The notes: generated by a model not told the origin, from the letters alone. Counted from the stretch's first letter, positions 1 through 6,385 are shown. The stretch is 64,000 nt of DNA from Enorma phocaeensis (GCF_016901575.1 NZ_JACJKQ010000011.1:1-64000), one strand, 5' to 3'. Program-made: numbers and translations.

Positions 1-16
1 TGGTCCTCTTATCCAT
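1..16 (-). CDS. Start of an unidentified gene running off the left edge
   Basis: On the minus strand AAGGAGG is followed four bases later by ATG and the codons Met-Asp-Lys-Arg-Thr before the window ends. The near-perfect ribosome binding site is the only evidence. The gene points away from the CRISPR array, about 90 bp away. It could be a cas gene, but five codons identify nothing. Confidence 0.4.
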
Positions 17-104
17 GTGTCCTCCTTCGGCTGAGGACTACGCTAGGGGACCGGGGGGTCGCGGGGTGACAGAATCAAAAAACGAGGGGTGACAATTTCA
101 TTTG

Positions 105-1125
105 CTTATAACACAGTGGCATCCTGACTGGTAATCAAACTCTCCAATGCGTCTCCCGGTGTCCCGAAGGTTTTGGAGCAGTGGCATCCTGACTGGTAAT
201 CAAACGAGATCGCCGATCGAAGCGTCGACAGCCGTGTTTTGGAGCAGTGGCATCCTGACTGGTAATCAAACCGAGGGCGACGTCTACAACCGCGCCCACT
301 TGTTTTGGAGCAGTGGCATCCTGACTGGTAATCAAACCCCCGTACTCGCCCGGCTCGTCGTCGCCGTGTTTTGGAGCAGTGGCATCCTGACTGGTAATCA
401 AACTCCAGCCCCTTCTCGCGGAGGCTGCACGCGTTTTGGAGCAGTGGCATCCTGACTGGTAATCAAACTCGAGCGTGGGGATGTCAGCGGGGTCGTGGTT
501 TTGGAGCAGTGGCATCCTGACTGGTAATCAAACCCCAGTAAGCGCCTCGAAACACCGCGCGTGTTTTGGAGCAGTGGCATCCTGACTGGTAATCAAACGG
601 TAACATGTGGCCTTTCTTTAGCGTCGAGGTTTTGGAGCAGTGGCATCCTGACTGGTAATCAAACGGCCATCGTGCGCCTCATGGCGCCGTGCACGTTTTG
701 GAGCAGTGGCATCCTGACTGGTAATCAAACTCCTCAGACCACATACAATCCTAGGCTTTGGTTTTGGAGCAGTGGCATCCTGACTGGTAATCAAACATTT
801 CAGGCGGCAGGCCCTCCCACTCGAAGGTTTTGGAGCAGTGGCATCCTGACTGGTAATCAAACGGAGGATAGCGGATACATCGAGTGTCTGCTGTTTTGGA
901 GCAGTGGCATCCTGACTGGTAATCAAACCAGAAGTGGGACGTGCTCGCCGGCATGGTGTTTTGGAGCAGCGGCATCCTGACTGGTAATCAAACGGCGCAT
1001 ATCGGCATGAAAAAAGGCCCTCGGTTTTGGAGCAGTGGCATCCTGACTGGTAATCAAACTGGTACGTCTGCTGGATGGAGCTGATGTCCGTTTTGGAGCA
1101 GCGGCATCCTGACTGGTATTCTATC
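105..1125 (+). CRISPR. CRISPR array, 16 repeats and 15 spacers, type II-like repeat
   Basis: A 36-base repeat that begins GTTTTGGAGC and ends GGTAATCAAAC recurs at 105, 170, 236, 302, 368, 433, 498, 563, 629, 695, 761, 827, 893, 958, 1024 and 1090. Spacers are 29-30 bases and all different. Length, the GTTTTGG start and the AAAC end fit type II (Cas9) arrays; this is inference because no cas gene is visible. The first copy is degenerate in its 5' half (bases 105-113). The last has a diverged 3' end. Copies at 958 and 1090 carry C instead of T at repeat position 13. That variant also occurs in two outlying copies further right, which suggests the right side is the old (trailer) end. Confidence 0.97.
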
Positions 1126-1314
1126 GCGCTCCTCGGCTCGGCATACGTCGACGTGCTCTTCTGGCGCTACTGCGCAGGGGAGTCATGGGATGGTGTCGCA
1201 CGCGAGTGTGGGATGTCTGAGAAGGCTGCGCGCAGGTACGCTGACGTCGCGATCGATGCCGCCGACACCTACGGAATCGCTAGGACCATGGATGGTGACG
1301 GCATGGCCGAATGA
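1075..1314 (+). pseudogene. 3' fragment of a phage-type HTH gene fused to the last CRISPR repeat
   Basis: An open frame of 79 codons runs through the last spacer and last repeat into sequence that looks coding. The repeat reads VLEQRHPDWYS in frame. After it come LFWRYCAGESWDGVARECG and SEKAARRYADVAIDA, the layout of the C-terminal helix-turn-helix of ArpU/RinA-like phage regulators. The N-terminal half of such a protein is absent, so I read this as a gene remnant whose 5' part was replaced by the array. Whether it is translated is unknown. The family assignment is by pattern only. Confidence 0.5.
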
Positions 1315-1347
1315 TAGTAATTAATGCGATTGCCTTGGAAAACCTCC

Positions 1348-1379
1348 TCTATTATATATGGGATAGCATATATAATAGA
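1348..1379. promoter_or_regulatory. Perfect 13-bp AT-rich palindrome with TATAAT on both strands
   Basis: The arms 1348-1360 (TCTATTATATATG) and 1367-1379 are exact inverted copies around a 6-base centre. Each arm contains a TATAAT when read outward, so this could be a -10 region under an operator or a divergent promoter. It lies 26 bp before the small gene at 1406. No convincing -35 box was found. Confidence 0.5.
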
Positions 1380-1405
1380 AGGCGTCGAGAGGGGAGGTGA
1401 TCGAA

Positions 1406-1537
1406 TTGGAAGACTTCAAGAGAGGCCTCATCATCACCTTAATAGGAGTTGCCGTCGGCAAGCTCCTTGACGAGGAAGTCGAGGCGATAAAGAGAAAGGC
1501 TCCTCGTCCGCCCGGAAAGCACAGCAAGAAGCCTTAA
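1406..1537 (+). CDS. Hypothetical 43-residue protein
   Basis: A strong ribosome binding site GGGGAGGTGA sits five bases before a TTG start. An in-frame GTG nine bases earlier is inside that site and unlikely. The product has a short hydrophobic stretch near the N-terminus (GLIITLIGVAVG) followed by a charged tail ending GKHSKKP. This gives it the look of a small membrane-associated or phage-type protein. It is the first of three closely spaced small genes (1406, 1598, 1683) behind the palindrome at 1348. I do not recognise it and assign no function. Confidence 0.5.
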   Translation: MEDFKRGLIITLIGVAVGKLLDEEVEAIKRKAPRPPGKHSKKP

Positions 1538-1597
1538 GGAAAGGGGGCCGGGAGACCGGTCCCTCACCACCAGTCTACCCCAGAGGAGGGGAATGGA

Positions 1598-1681
1598 ATG
1601 AGGACATTCATCATCGCCGCCGCGACTTCGTTCGTCTGCTTCCGCATCTGGCGTGCTGCCCGCGACAGGCGGGGCGAGTAA
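1598..1681 (+). CDS. Hypothetical 27-residue protein
   Basis: GAGGAGGGG lies eight bases before this ATG. The peptide starts MRTFIIAAATSFVCF and ends RAARDRRGE, a short hydrophobic segment with a basic tail. The stop codon is one base before the ATG of the next gene, so the two are probably co-translated. No homologue is recognised. The strong ribosome binding site and tight packing are the reasons for calling it. Confidence 0.4.
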   Translation: MRTFIIAAATSFVCFRIWRAARDRRGE

Positions 1682-1682
1682 C

Positions 1683-1895
1683 ATGCCGGCGTCCGAGGCC
1701 CAGAGGCGGGCTACGGCGAAGTACGTGCGAGAGAAGGTCGTTCAGAAGCAGGTGCGGTTCTACCCGAAGGACGCCGATCTCGTCGAATGGGTTGAGTCCA
1801 TTGACGAGCCGTTCTCGGCCTACGTGCGCAGACTCATCCGCGATGACATGGAGCGCGGGTCGTGTCCGCCAGTGACCGACTGTGACCAGGTATGA
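1683..1895 (+). CDS. Small ribbon-helix-helix-like (Arc/plasmid-control type) protein
   Basis: The 70-residue product begins MPASEAQRRATAKYVREK, then KQVRFYPKDADLVEWV and FSAYVRRLIRDDMERG. A short strand (KQVRFY) followed by two helices, after an AQRRATAKY lead-in, is typical of Arc/CopG-fold DNA-binding proteins carried by plasmids and mobile elements. I chose ATG 1683 over an upstream ATG at 1653 because it starts one base after the preceding stop and gives the family-like N-terminus. Its last codons overlap an array of 10-bp direct repeats (1873-1919). RHH proteins often bind such tandem arrays, so this may be its own operator. That link is inference. Confidence 0.6.
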   Translation: MPASEAQRRATAKYVREKVVQKQVRFYPKDADLVEWVESIDEPFSAYVRRLIRDDMERGSCPPVTDCDQV

Positions 1896-1919
1896 CCAGA
1901 TTTGACCAGGTCTGACCAG
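1873..1919. repeat. Five 10-bp direct repeats (TGACCAG core)
   Basis: TGACCAG occurs at 1883, 1893, 1903 and 1913, exactly 10 bp apart, with a variant TGACCGA at 1873. Spacing of one helical turn puts all copies on the same DNA face, as in operators or replication iterons. The array straddles the end of the RHH-like gene. Confidence 0.8.
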
Positions 1920-1938
1920 CCATGCCGGGTGTTTTCTG

Positions 1939-1974
1939 GTTTTGGAGCAGCGGCGTCCTATCCGGTAGACAAAC
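1939..1974 (+). repeat. Outlying degenerate CRISPR repeat
   Basis: This 36-base stretch starts GTTTTGGAGCAG and ends ACAAAC. It matches the array consensus at 29 of 36 positions with no gaps. It lies 813 bp from the array and carries the C13 variant seen in the right-hand array repeats. It immediately precedes a 5'-truncated coding fragment. The first 12 bases are identical to the repeat and show no bulge, which argues for a relic repeat rather than a tracrRNA anti-repeat. Confidence 0.8.
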
Positions 1975-2202
1975 TTTCACAGCCATTTCGGAAGCGGCCT
2001 CTCATCGCTTGAGGACGTTCTGATAACGGTTAGGGTTGGCTGCGTTGCATATCACGTGGTCGCGCATCACGATGGAAGCATCTCTTTCATCGAGCCAGTT
2101 AATCCCGATGGGCACATAAAAGGTGAAACGAAGTATTCGGCGAGATTAAAATGGAGCTTGGCAGAAACGACGCGTCAAGAGGAGTCGCGTTTGCGGCTCT
2201 GA
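1972..2202 (+). pseudogene. 5'-truncated coding fragment of unknown protein
   Basis: A 76-codon open frame without a plausible start begins inside the outlying repeat and ends TGA at 2200. It reads protein-like, for example LEDVLITVRVGC, HHDGSISFIEPVNPDGHIKG and TKYSARLKWSLAE. An in-frame TAG at 1966 closes it upstream. I read it as the 3' part of a gene whose beginning has been lost at the repeat junction. No family is recognised. Confidence 0.4.
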
Positions 2203-2256
2203 TTAGCGAGAACGGGAATAGAAATGGCACAAGGAGAGTAGAAGCCCTTAACGCCG

Positions 2257-2415
2257 ATGTCGGTCATAGCGGAGATGACGGCTGACGAGCGTGACAAGTG
2301 GCTTATTGGCGATACCGTCGAGTTCGATCCCAAAGACCCGTTCAAGAACTTCACCAAAGACGAGCGCGAGAAGATCAAGCGCGTCATGGATGGAATCAAC
2401 GGCAAGCGTCTTTGA
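2257..2415 (+). CDS. Hypothetical 52-residue protein or fragment
   Basis: The frame reads MSVIAEMTADERDKWLIGD, then FDPKDPFKNFTKDEREKI and RVMDGINGKRL. It is charged and soluble, and ends at a repeat-like element (2408-2443). AAGGAG is present 26 bases before the ATG, too far to be a normal ribosome binding site, so the start is uncertain. It may be the tail of a longer lost gene. The stop codon lies inside the repeat-like element. No function can be assigned. Confidence 0.35.
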   Translation: MSVIAEMTADERDKWLIGDTVEFDPKDPFKNFTKDEREKIKRVMDGINGKRL

Positions 2416-2443
2416 TCTGCGGCATCCTGGCTGGCAATAGCTT
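2408..2443 (-). ncRNA. CRISPR repeat-like element, possible tracrRNA anti-repeat or relic repeat
   Basis: Read on the plus strand, 24 of 36 positions match the CRISPR repeat. The core GCGGCATCCTG (2419-2429) differs from it at one base. If transcribed from the minus strand, three mismatches (repeat positions 3, 13 and 28) become G-U pairs. The hybrid would then have a paired lower stem (1-5), an interrupted segment (6-11), a continuous upper stem (12-22) and pairing at 24-31. That is the architecture of crRNA:tracrRNA duplexes. A weak minus-strand promoter (TCGACT, 17 bp, CATAGT) lies near 2483-2511. Against it, no clear terminator hairpin with a T-run was found in the tail, and the C13 variant fits a decayed repeat. 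Confidence 0.4.
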
Positions 2444-2641
2444 CATCCCCGAGGGTCGTGGCCAATTGTTGTCCGGACGCTTGGTTACTATGGGAACAAG
2501 GCCAGGACGAGTCGAGGAGGTAGTCATGAAAAGCGGTGCTCACACGGTCGTGCGGACAGACGGATTGCTGGCGATTGTGCGGCAGATAGGGCCCAGGTGT
2601 CCCTTGTCTGGCGTGCAAACCGAGACCATTCTCTAGACGAG

Positions 2642-2833
2642 ATGGGTAACCCGTTTGATTTCGACCGGGACGGCCACTGGTCGATGCCGGAGCGTGCCTT
2701 TACGTATTACGGGGTGCGCCCACTCCTGAGCGGCGAAGGGGACCGCGGTGGGCGCGGCGGCTGCGGCTGTGGTTGCGGCTGCCTGATGGTTCTCATCGGC
2801 GTTCTGGTTGTGTTCTTACTCATTATTGGGTGA
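2642..2833 (+). CDS. Small Gly/Cys-rich single-span membrane protein
   Basis: The 63-residue product has a soluble N-terminal half (MGNPFDFDRDGHWSMPERAF). A run GGRGGCGCGCGC follows, then a hydrophobic C-terminal span LMVLIGVLVVFLLIIG. It would be tail-anchored with the Cys-Gly cluster next to the membrane. An in-frame ATG at 2597 would add 15 residues but has no better ribosome binding site. Clustered cysteines beside a membrane span could bind metal or be acylated; nothing in the sequence decides this. The 198 bases before it (2444-2641) hold nothing I can support. Confidence 0.55.
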   Translation: MGNPFDFDRDGHWSMPERAFTYYGVRPLLSGEGDRGGRGGCGCGCGCLMVLIGVLVVFLLIIG

Positions 2834-2945
2834 GCACGCAACAGCGCGCGCAAGGAAGTGCCATGGCCCCGATCAGCGTTGCCTCGCTCCGCAAGGACGC
2901 CTCAACACCATCGCGAGGACCGGCGTGGACTGCGTGCCCATCGCT

Positions 2946-2968
2946 ATGTGCTATACTGCTATACATCT
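2946..2968 (+). promoter_or_regulatory. Promoter of the toxin-antitoxin operon
   Basis: GCTATACT and GCTATACA occur back to back (2950-2957 and 2958-2965), giving overlapping -10 boxes TATACT and TATACA just before the antitoxin start at 2979. The tandem 8-bp repeat is a plausible operator for the antitoxin itself. Confidence 0.45.
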
Positions 2969-2978
2969 AAGCGAGGTG

Positions 2979-3362
2979 ATGGAGATGCCGGGAACAACCG
3001 TGGCGTCGCAGGCACGTCAGACGCAGATGAACACGCGCATAGACCCAGCGCTCAAGGAGGCCGGGGATGCCGTGCTCGCGCGTCTTGGATACTCGCCATC
3101 GGCAGCCGTGCGCGGTCTTTGGCGGTTTGTGGTCGATCACCAGGACGACGCAGCTGCCGTGCGCGAGGTCCTCGAGCCAAATGCGTCAGCCGTGCTTTCC
3201 GATGAGGTTGCCAGGAAAGCGGCCGCAATCGCCGACCTGCGGTCCCAGTACGCGCAGACGGCTGGCGAGCTTGGCATTTCCAATAAGACCGAAGCGGACC
3301 TCCCGTCTTGGGATAACCTTCGCGAGGACTGGTACGGCGAGCGCCTGGAAAGGGAGGCGTAG
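2979..3362 (+). CDS. RelB/DinJ-like ribbon-helix-helix antitoxin
   Basis: This 127-residue protein starts with a strand QTQMNTRIDPALKEAG, then helices AVLARLGYSPSAAVRGLW and FVVDHQ, as in RelB/DinJ antitoxins. The remaining ~80 residues are an acidic, probably flexible toxin-binding tail ending WYGERLEREA. The start ATG 2979 follows GAGGTG; longer frames upstream have no support. The stop abuts the ATG of the PIN toxin gene with no gap, so the two are translationally coupled. Antitoxins of this class neutralise the toxin and repress their own promoter. The tail is longer than in typical RelB/DinJ proteins, possibly because two toxins follow. Confidence 0.75.
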   Translation: MEMPGTTVASQARQTQMNTRIDPALKEAGDAVLARLGYSPSAAVRGLWRFVVDHQDDAAAVREVLEPNASAVLSDEVARKAAAIADLRSQYAQTAGELGISNKTEADLPSWDNLREDWYGERLEREA

Positions 3363-3848
3363 ATGTCACAGCCGTCGCGCGTTCTTCTTGATACCAACGT
3401 CTGGCTCGACGCGTTCGACGGCGCGCGGTCGCGCTCTCGTGCGGCGAACGAGCTGATCGACGCCTGCATTCACAAGGGGATCGACCTGCTCTTTGCGGTC
3501 GGCACGGCAAAGGACGTGTACTACCTCGTTGGGGCCTCGCTCAAGCGACAGGCGCGGGCGGCGGGAGGGGTGCTCTCCGAAAGGCAGGCGCGTGCGATAT
3601 CCGCTTATGCGGCGGCATGCGTGGCGAACATGGGTGAGGTGGCAACGGCCGTGGGTGCAGACTCCTCGGACATCTGGCTCGCCCGAAAGTACCAGCGTAT
3701 CCACGAGGACTTCGAGGATTGCCTCGTGCTTGCTGCCGTGCAGCGTGCAAAGGCGGATTTCCTCGTGACAAGTGATGAGGCGCTCCTGCGTCACGCTCCC
3801 GTGGCAGCGCTCTCGGTCGACGATTTCCTTGCATTGGTGGGGGAGTAG
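3363..3848 (+). CDS. PIN-domain (VapC-like) toxin ribonuclease
   Basis: The 161-residue protein begins with the PIN signature VLLDTNVWLDAF (Asp9 and Asn11 region). It continues with the second acidic site HEDFEDCLVLAAV and the TSDEALL motif near residue 140. These four acidic positions bind the metal of PIN nucleases. VapC-family toxins cut tRNA or other RNA and are held inactive by the upstream antitoxin. The gene begins directly after the antitoxin stop and is followed 4 bp later by a second toxin gene. PIN toxins usually pair with VapB (AbrB, Phd or RHH type), so RHH pairing is acceptable. Confidence 0.85.
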   Translation: MSQPSRVLLDTNVWLDAFDGARSRSRAANELIDACIHKGIDLLFAVGTAKDVYYLVGASLKRQARAAGGVLSERQARAISAYAAACVANMGEVATAVGADSSDIWLARKYQRIHEDFEDCLVLAAVQRAKADFLVTSDEALLRHAPVAALSVDDFLALVGE

Positions 3849-3852
3849 TTCC

Positions 3853-4131
3853 ATGCAGGCCGCGAAGGATGCCAAGAACCTCAAGACGGCGGGGCTGGAA
3901 GGGAAGGCCAAGCGCCTTGTTGAGGTCGTGCGTGCCGACCCCTTTGGGACCCCGCCGGCCTATGAAGGGCTCGTCGGGAGCCTCGCCGGGCTCTACTCGC
4001 GCCGCATTAGCATCTGGCATCGCCTTGCCTACTCTGTCGACGCGAAGCCAGTCAACCATGGCGGCACGAGCTACGAGGGGACCGTCAAGGTGGTCCGCAT
4101 GTGGACGCATTACGAGGGTGTGCGCGGGTAA
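3853..4131 (+). CDS. Txe/YoeB-family mRNA interferase toxin, apparently short at the N-terminus
   Basis: The 92 residues contain AAKDAKNLKTAGL, DPFGTPPAYEGLVG, LYSRRISIWHRLAYSVD and KVVRMWTHYEG. This is the RelE-fold Txe/YoeB layout, with Glu, Arg and His in the expected places and a C-terminal THY. Family members normally have about eight more residues (a first beta-strand) before KDAK. Here the in-frame sequence upstream overlaps the PIN gene and is not strand-like. The protein may therefore be truncated. YoeB toxins cut mRNA at the ribosome and usually pair with YefM/Phd antitoxins, which is not what lies upstream here. Confidence 0.75.
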   Translation: MQAAKDAKNLKTAGLEGKAKRLVEVVRADPFGTPPAYEGLVGSLAGLYSRRISIWHRLAYSVDAKPVNHGGTSYEGTVKVVRMWTHYEGVRG

Positions 4132-4160
4132 GGTTTGCGCCGGCTCAACGGGAGGTTGCC

Positions 4161-5189
4161 ATGCCGTTTTCCATCGTTCGCAACGACATCGCGCGCGTGC
4201 GCGCCGACGTGCTTGTCAACGCCGCCAACGAGCGGCTCGCCGCCGGGGGAGGGGTCTGCGGGGCGATCTTTTCCGGTGCGGGCGCGGGCAGGATGGCGGC
4301 CGCGTGCGCGAAGATTGGTCACTGCCCCACAGGCTCGGCGGTGACAACGCCGGGCTTCGACCTGCCGTGCCGCTGGGTGGTCCATGCGGTGGGACCCATC
4401 TGGCGCGGCGGGACGCATGGCGAGAGGGAGCTCCTGCAGAGCTGCTATCGCAGTGTGTTTGCCGAGGTGGCGCGCCTGGGTGCAGCATCGGTGGCCTTCC
4501 CCCTCATATCTGCCGGCATCTTCGGCTACCCCGTGCGCGAGGCGCTCGACGTGGCGCGGGCGGAGGCGTCGGCGTTTCTCGACGACCACCCGGACGTGGA
4601 GGTGACGCTCGTCGTCTTCACGCGCGACGTGGTGGCGCAGGGCGTGGCCCTTCTGGGAGAGCTGCGCGAGTGCGTGGACGACGCGTACGTGGACGGCAGC
4701 CCGCACCTGCGCGACCGCTCCGCCGAGCTCCGGGAGCTCTGCGCTCCCGAGGCGCGCCCCATCGCGGCGGCGCCCCTCGCCGCGCCCGCCACCATCGACG
4801 GCGGTCTGGGGACACCCGACGAGCTTGCCGAGTGTCTGGCGCACTTGGATGCCTCCTTCTCGGAGGCCCTGTTCGCCCTGATTGACGAACGCGGCCTTGC
4901 CGACGCCGAGGTCTATCGCCGGGCAAACCTCAGCCGGCAGCTCTTCTCCAAGATCCGATCCAAGCCGGACTACCGGCCGAGCAAGCCCACGGCGGTGGCG
5001 CTCGCGCTCGCCCTCGGCCTCACCCTACCGCAGACGCAGGAGCTTCTCGCCCACGCCGGGCTCATGCTCTCGCACAGCAGCAAGTTCGACGTGATCGTCG
5101 AGTTCTACCTCGCGCGCGGCGTTCACGACGTCATGACCGTGAACGAGGCGCTCTTCGCCTTTGACCAGCCGCTGCTCGGCTCGCAGTAG
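4161..5189 (+). CDS. Macro-domain protein with C-terminal helix-turn-helix
   Basis: The 342-residue product starts MPFSIVRNDIARVRADVLVNAAN, the macro-domain signature. GGGVCGAIF, TTPGFDLPCRWVVHAVGP and FPLISAGIFGYP complete the ADP-ribose pocket (residues 1-175). Residues ~230-342 form a second module with an HTH-like segment (ANLSRQLFSKIRSK) and a tail ending NEALFAFDQPLLGSQ. Macro domains bind or hydrolyse ADP-ribose and O-acetyl-ADP-ribose. The gene starts 29 bp after the second toxin with GGGAGG upstream and may be read from the toxin-antitoxin promoter. The C-terminal module resembles the HTH protein at 9197. Confidence 0.85.
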   Translation: MPFSIVRNDIARVRADVLVNAANERLAAGGGVCGAIFSGAGAGRMAAACAKIGHCPTGSAVTTPGFDLPCRWVVHAVGPIWRGGTHGERELLQSCYRSVFAEVARLGAASVAFPLISAGIFGYPVREALDVARAEASAFLDDHPDVEVTLVVFTRDVVAQGVALLGELRECVDDAYVDGSPHLRDRSAELRELCAPEARPIAAAPLAAPATIDGGLGTPDELAECLAHLDASFSEALFALIDERGLADAEVYRRANLSRQLFSKIRSKPDYRPSKPTAVALALALGLTLPQTQELLAHAGLMLSHSSKFDVIVEFYLARGVHDVMTVNEALFAFDQPLLGSQ

Positions 5190-5295
5190 GCGTAGGCACC
5201 CGCACCCGGCAAATGTCGCCCGGCGGTTTACCTTCGCGCCGGCGTCTCCGCGTAGCCTTTGGGTCGTCAGGTGGACTGCGACAGAGGAGGCAGCA

Positions 5296-5940
5296 ATGCG
5301 CACAGAGATCGTCTTCATCCTGGATGCGAGCGGGTCGATGACGGGGCTCGAGGCCGACACGATCGGCGGCTTCAACAGCCTCATCGAGAAGAACCGAGAG
5401 GAGCCGGGGGAGGCCGTGGTGTCCACGGTGCTCTTCTCGGACGGCTCGCGCGTCCTGCACGACCGGCTCGACATCCGCGAGGTGCCCCGGCTCACGAGGC
5501 GCGACTACGAGTGCTATGGGTGCACGGCGCTGCTCGACGCCGTGGGCGGCGCCATCAGGCACGTCGATTTGGTCCAGAAGGTGCAGCCCGCAGGCTACGA
5601 GGCGGACAGGGTGCTTTTCGTCATCACCACCGACGGCCAGGAGAACGCGAGCCGTCGCTACACGTACCCGCAGGTCAAGGGTATGATCGAGAAGCGCCGG
5701 AAGGAGGGCTGGGAGTTTCTGTTCATCGGCGCCAACATCGACGCCGCGGCGGAGGCGTCGAGCCTGGGCATCGCACCCGAGCGCGCGGCGGACTACGTGG
5801 CGGACGGACGCGGGACCGAGGTGCTCTACGAGGCGGTGGCGTGCGCGGTGGCAGAGGCGCGCGCGTGCCCGTCCAGCGCGGCGTTGGGCGACGCGTGGCG
5901 CGCGGGGCTCGACGCGGACGTGCGGGCGCGGAGACGGTAG
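5296..5940 (+). CDS. von Willebrand factor A domain protein
   Basis: The 214-residue protein opens with IVFILDASGSMTGLEADTIG. DxSxS is the first part of a metal-ion-dependent adhesion site. A later GCTALLDAVG supplies the conserved Thr and VLFVITTDGQEN the Asp. The whole protein is a single vWA domain without a signal peptide, so it should act in the cytoplasm as a protein-interaction module. GAGGAGGCAGCA precedes the ATG. Stand-alone cytosolic vWA proteins (TerY type) occur with kinases and phosphatases in stress or conflict clusters, and a kinase lies 4 kb downstream. Its partner is unknown. Confidence 0.85.
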   Translation: MRTEIVFILDASGSMTGLEADTIGGFNSLIEKNREEPGEAVVSTVLFSDGSRVLHDRLDIREVPRLTRRDYECYGCTALLDAVGGAIRHVDLVQKVQPAGYEADRVLFVITTDGQENASRRYTYPQVKGMIEKRRKEGWEFLFIGANIDAAAEASSLGIAPERAADYVADGRGTEVLYEAVACAVAEARACPSSAALGDAWRAGLDADVRARRR

Positions 5941-6055
5941 GCGAATGCGCGCCCGTTACCTTTCCGTGCGAAAATGCCGCTCTCCGTTGGTGGCGCCGCC
6001 CCGCGCGGGCCGGGATAATCTTCCGTGATGCAAGAGGCCGCAGGAAGGGGAGACC

Positions 6056-6124
6056 ATGATGCTCGCCCTTAAGGACATCCTCTACCAGGTCTGGAAGGCG
6101 CGCAAGGCCAGGGCCGCCAGGTAG
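6056..6124 (+). CDS. Possible 22-residue peptide
   Basis: AAGGGGAGACC precedes ATGATG and a frame MMLALKDILYQVWKARKARAAR that stops just before a strong terminator. The peptide is an amphipathic basic helix. The ribosome binding site and the terminator placement support a small transcription unit. No homologue is recognised and it may not be a real gene. Confidence 0.4.
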   Translation: MMLALKDILYQVWKARKARAAR

Positions 6125-6127
6125 CGT

Positions 6128-6166
6128 CGGCGAGAAGAACCTGCTGACCGCGGGTTCTTCTCGCCG
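6128..6166 (+). terminator. Rho-independent terminator
   Basis: The arms 6128-6141 (CGGCGAGAAGAACC) and 6153-6166 are perfectly complementary over 14 bp with an 11-base loop and are followed by TTTGTGTG. Confidence 0.8.
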
Positions 6167-6215
6167 TTTGTGTGAGTACGCTCCTCACGTTCGGCTCGCC
6201 TGACTGGAGGTGGCC

Positions 6216-6385
6216 ATGGGCTGCCTGAGCGTGCTATTCAACCTGATCTGGATTCTCGCGCGAGGCTGGGTGACGGCGCTCGGGTTTTTGTCGTGGACAT
6301 GTCCTGCTACGTCACGATCATAGGGATCCCTTAGGGCGGCAAGCGTTCAAGATGGCTGCGGTAGTACGATGGGTTTGGATGTCAC
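6216..6385 (+). pseudogene. YccF-family membrane protein, frameshifted remnant
   Basis: GGAGGTGG precedes an ATG that opens MGCLSVLFNLIWILARGW and VTALGFL, the start of YccF-type small membrane proteins. Reading then shifts frame to give CYVTIIGIP. A TAG and another shift follow before QAFKMAAVVRW, which matches the family's GIPFGKQAFKMA segment. Three frames are needed, so at least two indels plus a nonsense change have inactivated it. Family recall, not a search, is the basis. Confidence 0.65.

Noticed and set aside
1939-1974. Considered as the tracrRNA anti-repeat
   Set aside because: The first 12 bases match the repeat exactly with no bulge, four of seven differences cannot pair, and the tail toward 1870 has no hairpins; a relic repeat fits better.
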